A DNA stretch of 64,000 bases. Source: Yamagishiella unicocca (lineage: Eukaryota; Chlorophyta; Chlorophyceae; Chlamydomonadales; Volvocaceae). Position 1 is the first letter of the stretch; every line of letters starts with the position of its first letter. Shown here in pieces: positions 55,871-64,000 of this stretch. The notes beneath the pieces are model-generated. The model ran no database searches. It was not told where the DNA came from and saw only the letters and a program-made list of their open reading frames with translations. The position numbers and the translations under genes were made by a program. The DNA lies in NCBI GenBank assembly GCA_003116995.1, contig BDSL01000155.1:1-64000 (forward strand). The letters are read 5' to 3'.

Positions 55871-58470
55871 TTTTCTTCTTTTCTTCCCCCGTTTTTTCCC
55901 TCCCCGCCGGGGCTCTCCGCGTTTTTTTCTTTTTTCTTCCCCCGCCGCCCGGCCTTTGTTTTCTTCCCCCGGCCGCCCTCCCCCCCCGTTTTTTTTCCGC
56001 CCCGCCGCCCCGCCGGGGCCCCGCCCGTCGTTTCCCTCCGTCCCCTTTGTTTTTTCGCGTTTTTTCTTCCCCCCCGGGGCCCCCCCCGCTTCCCTCCCCT
56101 TCGGGGCTGTGTTTGTTTCCTCCTTCGTTGTTTCTTGTCGCTTTGTTTCTTGTCCCCTGCGGGGCCTCCGCCCCCCGCTCCTTTTCCCCCTCGGGGCCCC
56201 CCTTTGTTTTTGCCGTCCCCTTCGGGGCCGGCCCCCCGTTGTTTTTTTTCCGCCCCCCCCCCCGCCCCGCCGCGGGCCGCCCTCCCTCTCCTTTGGGGCT
56301 GCCCTGCTGTCCTCCTTCCTTTCTGGCCTTGGCGTCTTTCTCGTTTCCCCGTCTTCCCCTCCCGTCTCTTCCGCCGCTCCCCCGTTCCCCGCCCCGTCCT
56401 TTTTCCCCCCTTTCCCGCTTCTCTCTCCTTCGTCGGCGCTCCCCGCCTTGCTTCTTTCCCCTCCTCGGCTGCTTTTTCCCCCCGGCTTTGTGCCCTTTCC
56501 GCTTGCCCCTTTTCCCTTGCTTGTTCCCCCCGCTCCTGGTCCCTCCCTGCCCTCTTCTTTCCTGCCCTCGCCCGCGCCGGCTTCCGTTCTCCTGCTTGCT
56601 CCTCCTCTTCTCCTGCTCGCCCCTGTTCCCCCTTCCTGGTCTGGCTTCCCCTCTCTTCTCCCGCCTCTCCCTTCTCTCCTCCGCCTCTCCTTCTCCGCGC
56701 CTCGCTTCCTCCTCCTTTTGTCCCGCTTCTGCCTCTTCCCCTTCCGCTTGCGCTGCCTGCCCTTTCGGTCCTCCGCCCCGCCTGTTTTTCCCGCTGCGCC
56801 GTCGGTCCTCCTTTTCCTCCCTCTCTGCTCCCCCGGTCCCGTTTTCTCCCTCCCTTCTCCTTTCGTTGCGTTCTTGGCCTTCCTCTCCTCCCCCCGTTTT
56901 TCTCGCTCCGTCCTTCTCTCCCCCTGTTCCCCCGTCCCTCCCTCCTTCGGGCCCCTCCGGTCGTTTCCCCGCGTTCCCTCCCCGCGCTTGTGGTCTCCCT
57001 TCTTTTTGTTCCCCTTCTTTTCTTCTTTTTCTTGTCGCTTTGTTTCTTCCTTTGGTTTTTTTCTTCCGGCGGCCGCCCTCCCCGCCCCCCCCGCCGGGGC
57101 CTTTTTCTTCCCCCGGTTCTTCCCCTCTGGGGCCCCGTCGCTTTCCTCCCCTTCTTTTTGCCTCCTTTTTCTTCCCGTTTGTTTCTTGTCCCCTGCGGGG
57201 TCCCCCGGCCGCCCCGTCCCCTTCGGGGCCGGCCCCCGCCGCGGGCCGCCGGGCCCCCCCGGCTTTTTCTTCCTTTGGTCCCCCGCCGGGGCCCGCCCCC
57301 CGCTCCTCGCCTCCGGCCGCCCCCCCCCCGGTTCTTCCCCTCTGGGGCCCCGTCGCTTTGTTTCTTCCTTTGGTTTTTTTCTTCCCGCGGCCGCCCTCCC
57401 CGCCCCGTCCCCTTCGGGGTGTCCCGCTCCTTTTCCCCCTCGGGGCCTCGCCTTTGGCCGCCCTCTCTGTTTCTTGTCCCCGTCCCCGCCGGGGCGTTTT
57501 TTTTTTTCTTCCTTTGGCCGCCCCCTCTCCCTGCTTTTCTTCTCCCTCTTGTTTCCCTTCTTTTTCGTTCCCCTCCTTTTTGCCTTCCCCCGCGGGGCCT
57601 TTTTCGTCCCCGCCGGGGCGTTTGCCCTCGGCCCCCGCCGGCCTCCCGCCGGGGGTTCTCCTTTGGTCTCGTTCCCCTTCGGTCTCCCGCCGGGCCTGTT
57701 TTCTTCCGCCGTCTTGCCTTTGGCCCTCTTTTCGTTCCCCGCCGGGGCCCGCCCCGCCGCCCGCCGGGCCTGTTTTCTTTTCCCCTGCGGGGCCCCCCGT
57801 CTTGCCTTTGGCCCTCTTTTCGCCGCCCCGCCGCCCCGCCGTTTCTTCCCCCGGCCGCCCGCCCGCCCCGTCGGTCCGTCCCTCTTCTTTTTGCCTTCCC
57901 CTTTGTTTTTGCCCTCGGCCCCCGCCTTTTTCTTCCCTCGCCGCGGGCCGCCGGGCCCCCCCGCCGGGGCCCCCCCCCCGGCCGCCTTCCCGTCGGGCCC
58001 GCCCCCGCCGCCCCGCCGGGCCCCCCCTCCCCTTCGGGGCCGGGGCCCTCGTTTCCCTCTGTCCTTTCTTGTCGCTTTGTTTCTTCCTTTGGCCGCCCCC
58101 CCCTGCCCGGGCCTTTTTCTTCCCCCGGTTCTTCCCCTCTGGGGCCCGTCGCTTTGTTTCTTCCCCCGGCCGCCCCGTCCCCTTCGGGGTGTCCCGCTCC
58201 CCGCCCCCCGCTCCTCGCCTTTGGTTTTTTTCTTCCCGCGGCCGCCCTCCCCGCCCCCCTCCCCGCCCCGCCGGGGGCCCCCTCCCTCCTCTTTCGGGCT
58301 GTCGGTTTCTCTTTCGCTTCCCGTTCCGGGTCGTCCCGCTCGCCTCTCCCCTTCTGTTTCCCTCCGTCCCTCTTCGCGGGCCGCCCCCCGTCTCTTTTTT
58401 TCGTTTGCCTCGTCCCCTTTCGTCTCCTCCCTCGCCTTTCTGGCTTCTTTTTCTTGTTTCCTGTCCTTTT
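55870..58470. repeat. hairpin repeat clusters
   Basis: Clusters at about 55870-56320 and 56990-58400, the latter almost continuous for 1.4 kb. The spacer 56320-56990 has no recognised gene. Confidence 0.65.
57166..57260. repeat. 95-nt composite repeat, copy 7
   Basis: Shares its flanks with copy 5 and lies in the longest repeat cluster of the window (56990-58400). Confidence 0.85.
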
Positions 58471-59960
58471 CCCCCGCTCCTCCTTCTTTTTGTTCCCCTT
58501 CGTCCCTCTTCTTTTTGCCTTCCCCGCCGGGGCCTTTTTCTTTTCTTTTCTTCCTCCGGCCGCCCCCCCCCCGGCCGCCCCCCCGGGCCGTCCCTCTTGC
58601 CCCCGGCCCTCCTTTGGCCGCCCCCCCGCGTCGCCTCGCCTTTTTTTCCCGTCCCCGCTCTTTCTCCTTGTCCTTTCGCTTGTCTTCTGTGTTTTCCTCC
58701 CTTGTCTCCCCCCTTCCTTCTCTTTCTTTCTCCTTCTCTTCTCCGCCTGCTTTTTCCTCCCTTGCCTGCGCCTTCCCCTCCGTTGCCCCCCCGCCTTCCG
58801 TGCCCTTCTTCTTCGCTTCCTTGTTTTCTCTTCTGTCTCCCGCCCCGGCCGCTGTTTTCTTCTCCCTGCTTGCTCCTCGCGCCTCCCTCCCTGTCGTCGC
58901 TTCCCTCCTCGCGTTCGCCGCCGGCCCTTTTTCCCCTTGCCCGGTCCTCCCGTGTTCTTTCGTTTCCCGCCCCCCCCTTCTGTTTTCTCCTCCTTCCCTG
59001 GCTTCCTCCTTCCTCGTTCTGCCTCCTCCCCGGCTTTTTCTCCCTGCTTGCCCGCCCCCTGTTTCTGCCTCGCCGTCCTGCCCCTCCCTCCGCTCGCTCC
59101 GCTCCTCGCTCTTTCCCCGCGGCCCTGCTTTTCGCCTCGTCCCCCCCTTTTTGTTTCCCTTCGTCCCTCTTCTTTTTGCCTTCCCCGCCGGGGCCTTTTT
59201 CTTGTCTTTTCTTCCTCCGGCCGCCCCCCCCCGGCCGCCCCCCCGGGCCGCCCCCGCGGTGCCTTTTTCGCTCTGCGCCTCGCTCCGCTCCCCCTCCCCC
59301 CCTCCCCTGTTTGGGGCCGTTGGCCTCTCCGTCGTTGGCTCTTCTTGGTTTCGGCTCTCTCCGCTGCCCCTCCCTTTCCTTTTCTTTTTTTTCTTCCCCC
59401 CCCCCTGCCGTTCTTTTCTTCCCCCGGCCGCCCCTCCCCTTTGTTTTTTTTCGTGTTTTGTTTCCCTTCTTTTTCCCCGCGGTCCTTCCCTCTTCTTTTT
59501 GTTTCCCTTCTTTTTCGTTTCCCTTCGTCCCTCTTCGCGGGCCGCCCCCGTCGGTCCGTCCCTCTTCTTTTTGCCTTCCCCTTTGTTTTTGCCCTCGGCC
59601 CCCGCCTTTTTCTTCCCTCGCCGCGGGCCGCCGGGCCCTCCCGGGCCGCCCCGTCCCCGCCGGGGTGTCCCCCCTCCCTCCTTTTTCTTCCCTCGCCGCG
59701 GGCCTGCCCTTTGGTCCCCGCCGGGCCCCCCCGCCTTTTCCTTTTTTCCTTTGGCCGCCCCCCCCCCGCCTTTTTCTTCCCTCGCCGCGGGCCGCCGGGC
59801 CCTCTTTGCCTTCTTTTTCGTTCCCCTCCTTTTTGCCCCCGGCCCCCTCCCCCCCCCGTTTTTTCTGTTTTCTTCCCCGGCCGCTCTCCCGCCCGCCGGT
59901 CGCTCCCCGCCGGGGGCCGCCCCGCTTTTTCCTCCTCCCCCCTCCCCCCGGGCCTGTCGT
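58470..59960. repeat. hairpin repeat clusters around a 500-nt spacer
   Basis: Long-form direct hairpins at about 58495 and 59155, a direct copy near 59523 and inverted copies near 59618 and 59775. Spacer 58640-59140 unassigned. Confidence 0.6.
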
Positions 59961-61080
59961 TGTCCCGCTCCGTCCCTCCCCTTTCCTTCCCCGTTTGGTT
60001 GCTCCCCTTCCTTTTCCCCCGGGGCCTGCCCCCTCCCGTTTCTGCTCTCCTGCTGTCGTCGTTCTTTTTTTCCCTCCTCCTCTTTCCTGCTTCCTTTCCT
60101 CTTCCCTTCCTTTTCCTGTCCCCGCCTTTGCGCCCCCTTTTCTTTTCCTTTCCTTCCTCGCTTTTCTTTGTTCGTTGTTTTCCTCCCCCTTTCTGTTCTT
60201 CCCCCTTCTTTTTGTTCTGTCTGTGTTTTTTTTCCGCCCTCCCCCCCCCGCCCCCCCGCCGGGGCCCGTCCCTCTCTCCTCCTGCCCTTTCCCCCGGGCG
60301 CTCTTCCCGCCCTTGTTTCCTTCTCCCCCCGGGGGGGCCGCCTTGCCTGGTCTGGCCCCCTCTCCCGCTTCCTTCGTCCCCCTTCCCCGCTTTTGCCCCT
60401 GTTGTGCTTTCTTCCTTGTCCCCTTTTTTTCCGCTTCTCCCGCTCCTTGTCCCCCTTGGCTCCTTCCGCCGCTTGTTTTTCTCTTTCTTTTCCTGTTCCC
60501 GGTTGCCCTCTTCCGGTTCGTGGGCTTTCTCGTTTCCCTTTTCCCCGTCCTCGCTCGTCCGTTGTGCCTCCCTCCCTTGTTTTCGTTCCCCTCTCCTCGC
60601 TTCCCTCTCTTTTCCTGCGTCCGCTCCTCGCTTTTCCGGTTTTTCCCCGGCTCCCCCCTCTCCCCCTGCGCCCCCCCCCTCTTTTTTCTTCCTTCCTTCC
60701 CCCTCCCCCCCCTTCCCGCCCCTTCCCGTGCCCCCTCCTGCTTCCTCCCCCCTCCCTCCCGTCCCCGCCCTTCTCCCCCTTGTGGCCCCCGGGCCCGTCG
60801 TTCCCCTCGGTTCTTGCTTTTCCGCCCGCCTCTTTGCGGCCGTCTTCCTCCTTTCCCCCTTGGGCCTTCCTCCCTCCGCGCCCCGTCCGGTCGCTCCCCC
60901 CCCCCGCCCCTCCCCTCTCCCCTCGCCCCCCCTCCTTCCTTCGTCTTCGTTCCCCTCCGCTCCTCTCCCGTCTTCTTCCCCTGTTCTTTTGTGTCCTCTG
61001 TCTTGTTTTCCTTCTCCTTCTCCTCCCTTTCCTGCTCTGCCTTTCTCTGTTCCTTCCGTCGCTTCGGTTCTTTTCTCTCC
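59960..61080. other. unassigned stretch
   Basis: A small repeat island lies at about 60190-60260. A possible minus-strand P-Q-G at about 60781-60790 was not supported by a nearby YADD motif. No gene named. Confidence 0.2.
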
Positions 61081-61770
61081 CGCGGTCCTCTCTCCTCTTG
61101 TCGTTCCCCCTTCTTTTTGTTTCCCTTCGTCCCTCTTCTTTTTGCCTCCCCGCCGGGGCCTTTTTCTTCCCCCGGCCGCCCCCCCGGGCCGCCCCCGTCG
61201 TTTGTTTCCCTTCGTCCCTCTTCTTTTTGCCTTCCCCGCCGGGGCCTTTTTCTTGTCTTTTCTTCCTCCGGCCGCCCCCCCCCCGGCCGCCCCCCCGGGC
61301 CGCCCCGGCCCCCCCGGGGCGGCCCCCGCCGGGGCGTTTCTTTCTTTCTTTTTTTCTTCGTCCCTCTTCGCGGGCCGCCGCCGCCCTTCCTTTTTCTTCC
61401 CGTTTGTTTCTTGTCCCCTGCGGGGTCCCCCGGCCGCCCCGTCCCCTTCGGGGCCGGCCCCCGCCGCGGGCCGCCGGGCCCCCCCGCCGTCCTTGTTTTC
61501 CGTCCCCGCCGGGGCTTTTTCCCCCCGGGCCCCCCCCTCCCCCTCCCTCCTTTTTCTTCCCTTTTGCCTTCCCCTTCTTTTTGCCTCCTTTTTCTTCCCG
61601 TTTGTTTCTTCCTTTGGTTTTTTTCTTCCGGCGGCCGCCCTCCCGCCCCGTCCCCTTCGGGGCCGGCCCCCGCCGCGGGCCGCCGGGCCCCCCCCGCCGC
61701 CCCGCCGCCTCCCGCCTCCGTTTCTTTTCTTCCCCGGCCGCCCTCCCCGCCCGCCCGTCGTTCCCCTCTC
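61080..61770. repeat. hairpin repeat cluster
   Basis: Long-form direct hairpins near 61120 and 61205, composite copy 8 and a composite variant at 61589-61696. Confidence 0.75.
61391..61485. repeat. 95-nt composite repeat, copy 8
   Basis: Preceded by the same 50-nt module as copies 1 and 2. A variant without the cccctgcgggg hairpin follows at 61589-61696; further variants of that type are at 21267-21372 and 26923-27030. Confidence 0.85.
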
Positions 61771-62740
61771 CCTCTCTGCCTCTCCTTTGGTCCCTCCCCC
61801 GCGGGGCTGTCCGCGTCTTCCCCTCCTCTCTTCTCTCCTCTCTCCCTCCCCTCCCCTCCGCCTCCGCGCTTCCCGTTTCTGCTCTTGTGCCGCTTTCCGT
61901 GCTTTTTTCCGCCCCTCTTTGCGCCGTTCTTTCCCCCGTGCCTCTTGCGTTCCCTCGCCTTTCTCTTTTCCTTGTTTTCTCCTCTCTCCCGCCTTTCGCC
62001 TCGGTCCTGTTTCCCTTGTCGTCTTTGGTGCCCTGTTTGTGTTTGCTGCTCGTCCCCCCGCGCCCGTGCCCTCCCTCCCCGCCTTGCTTCTGTTTGTCCC
62101 CTTCCCCCCCCCTTTCCCTTTCCCTCTTGTCTCTCCTTTTCCCTTTTGTTCTCCCGGTGTTCCTGCTCCCTCCCTTGCTCCCGTCTCTGTTTGTTTTGCT
62201 GTCGCTCCCCCTCCCCCGGCGCTTTTCCTGCTCCTCCCGCGTCCCCTCCTTTTGTCCTCTTCTTGTGCTGGTTTCTTCTTCCTTCTCCCTCCCCCGTCCC
62301 CTGTTTCCTTTGCCCTTGTGCCCCCGCTTCTTTCCGCCGGCCTCCTGCTTTCGCTCCCCTTCCCTCCCTTCTCTTCCCCCCGGCTCCGTTGGTTTGCTTC
62401 CCTTTCTTTTGCTTTCGGTTTCCCGTTTCCCTCCCTCCCCCCTGCCCCGCCCCCCCCCCCTCCCCCGCCGCGTCTCTCCCCCTCCTCTTTTTGCTCTCCC
62501 CCGTGTCGCCCGTTTCCCCTTGGGGCCCTCCGCGGTCGTCCCCCGCTCCTCGCTTTTGGCTCCTTGCGGGCCTCTGCCTTCTGCTCCGCTCTCCTCGGTC
62601 CCCTGCCGGGTCCCCGTCGGCTTGCTTGTTCCGCTCCTCTTCCTCCCTCCCCCCTGCTTTCTTTTCCCCGCTCCTTGTTTCCTCCCTCTCTCTCTCTCTG
62701 TCTCCCTTTTCCCCGGTCCGTTCTTCTGTCCCCTGTTGTT
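61770..62740. other. unassigned stretch
   Basis: Nearly 1 kb without hairpin repeats. A T/G-rich part lies near 62010-62060. No gene recognised. Confidence 0.2.
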
Positions 62741-63210
62741 TCCCCCTTCTTTTTGTTTCCCTTCGTCCCTCTTCGCGGGCCGCCCCCGTCGTTTGCCTCC
62801 TTTTTCTTCCCTCGCCGCGGGCCGCCGGGCCCCCCCCGCCGGGGCGTTTCTTTCTTTCTTTTTTTCTTCGTCCCTCTTCGCGGGCCGCCCCGTCGTCCCC
62901 CCTCCCTCCGGCCCCTTTTTTTCTTCCTTTGGCCGCCCGCCCCGTCGGCTTTCTTTTTCTTTTCCTTTCGTTCCCCCCCGTTGTTTTTCTTCCCCCGTTT
63001 TGCCCGCTTTTTTCCCCCCCCGCCGCGGCCCCCCGCCTTTTTCTTCCCTCGCCGCGGGCCGCCGGGCCCTCTTCGCCTTCTTTTTCGTTCCCCTCCTTTT
63101 TGCCCCCGGCCCCTCCCCCCCCCGTTTTTTCTGTTTTCTTCCCCCGGCCGCCCTCCCGCCCCGCCGGTCCCCCCCGCCGGGGGCCGCCCCGCCCGGCTCC
63201 TTTCCTCTCT
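62740..63210. repeat. hairpin repeat cluster
   Basis: Direct hairpins near 62755 and 62868, inverted copies near 62812 and 63050. Confidence 0.7.
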
Positions 63211-64000
63211 CTCTCGCCCGTCTTTCTCCCGTTCCTTCTTCCGTTCCTCTCCCCTTCTTTCCTGGTGTCCTTCCGTGTCCCCCTGCTTTTCCTCTCCCCC
63301 CCCGTCCCCTTCGTCTGTCCCTTTCTCGTGCTTCCCTCGCGGGGCCGTCCCCCTTTTCGCGCTCTTTCCGTCCCCTCTGGGGCCGCCCTGTCCCGTTCCC
63401 CTTTTCCTTTCTTTTTTGTCCCCTTCTTCCTCCTTCCCCGCCCCTCGCTTTGTCCTTTTTTTCGCGTTTCTCCCGCTCTCTTCTTTTCCCCCTCTCCCTT
63501 CGCCCGCTCCTTTTTTCCCTTGTTCTCCTGCGTTGCCGCGGTCTGTCCTTCCCGGCGCTTCTTGCCGCTCTTCTGTCCCCTCTTCCTTTGGCCGCGGCGT
63601 CCCCCTCCGTCGTCTGCTCGCCCTGTCCTTCCCCTCCCCCCCTGCCCTGCCTCCCGCCGGTCCTGTCCTCCTGTGCCTCCCCCCTCCCGCCTCCTTGTTC
63701 CCCTGTCTGCGCCCGGCCGTTCTCCTGGTTTCCCCGCCCTCCCCCTCCCTCCTCCCTGTGCTTCCTTCGCTTTTTCCCCCTTTGTCTGCTCTCCCCCTCT
63801 GCTCCCGGCTCGTTCGCTCCTTCTCCTTTTTCCTCTTTTCTTCCCCCGGCCGCCCCCCGCCCCCCTTTGCTTGTTCCCCTGCCTTCTTCTCCCCTGGGTT
63901 CTTTGCGCCTCCGTCTTCCCCTTTTTTTCCCCCCGCCCCGTCGCTTTCGCCTGCCCTCCTCCCCCTCCCCTTTGGGGCTGTTGTTTCGTTCCCCTTCTTT
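63210..64000. other. unassigned stretch at window end
   Basis: Only isolated repeat words (near 63840 and 63965). No gene recognised. Confidence 0.2.

Noticed and set aside
60770..60800. P-Q-G motif of a third reverse transcriptase on the minus strand
   Set aside because: No YADD-type partner was found at the required distance.
1..64000. Bisulfite-converted or A-to-G converted sequence
   Set aside because: Bisulfite removes C (or G on the other strand), not A. A->G would leave A+G at only 20%, an impossible composition for ordinary DNA, and it fails the repeat and gene tests that A->C passes.
1..64000. Simple deletion of all A bases
   Set aside because: Genes would lose about 30% of their length, but psbA, psaA and psbB lose only 1-3%. 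A few hairpins (ggggcg for GGGGACG) do look like deletions and fit the general loss of bases in C runs.
1..64000. Naturally A-free DNA, template-independent synthesis product, or data-storage DNA
   Set aside because: Recognisable D1, PsaA, CP47 and a tRNA are encoded once A is restored, with intron boundaries in known places.
1..64000. 16S and 23S rRNA genes
   Set aside because: I looked for the A->C forms of several universal rRNA segments on both strands (such as the 530 loop, GGATTAGATACCC and the sarcin-ricin neighbourhood) and saw none. This was by eye and not exhaustive.

Overview
The window is almost free of adenine. I found seven A bases in 64,000 (1480, 2652, 2699, 16353, 41163, 48038, 49627). 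My main conclusion is that this is ordinary four-letter DNA in which nearly every A has been written as C. Three internal signs support this. (1) Composition is about 48% C, 32% T and 20% G (hand count of the first line: 29 C, 19 T, 12 G), which is what a roughly 30/30/20/20 sequence becomes after A->C. (2) The two commonest repeats look unrelated but are exact reverse complements once A->C is allowed. (3) Hairpin arms fail to match only where an A should pair with a T. Known chloroplast genes then read through almost codon by codon. C runs also tend to be too short, so reading frames slip.

Read this way, the window is chloroplast DNA of a green alga, most likely chlorophycean. Genes I can name: psbA (plus strand, two exons around a group II intron, 3240-6828), trnS-GCU (minus, 7574-7662), psaA exon 3 (minus, 28758-30707, starting near codon 91 as in the trans-spliced psaA of Chlamydomonas) and psbB (minus, 39001-40487). 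Reverse-transcriptase motifs of a group II intron protein lie at 43889-44140, and a weaker set lies inside the psbA intron.

Most of the rest is dispersed short hairpin repeats in clusters of 0.1-1.4 kb, in both orientations, separated by 0.3-3 kb stretches that I cannot assign. So few recognisable genes in 64 kb, with this much palindromic repeat, suggests an inflated chlorophycean plastome of the kind known from Haematococcus or Volvox. The species is inference.

The apparent giant open frames on the minus strand are not genes. With A lost from the plus strand the minus strand has no T, so it has no stop codons. The genes do not form an evident operon. psbA, psaA and psbB encode core subunits of photosystems II, I and II respectively, and trnS serves plastid translation.
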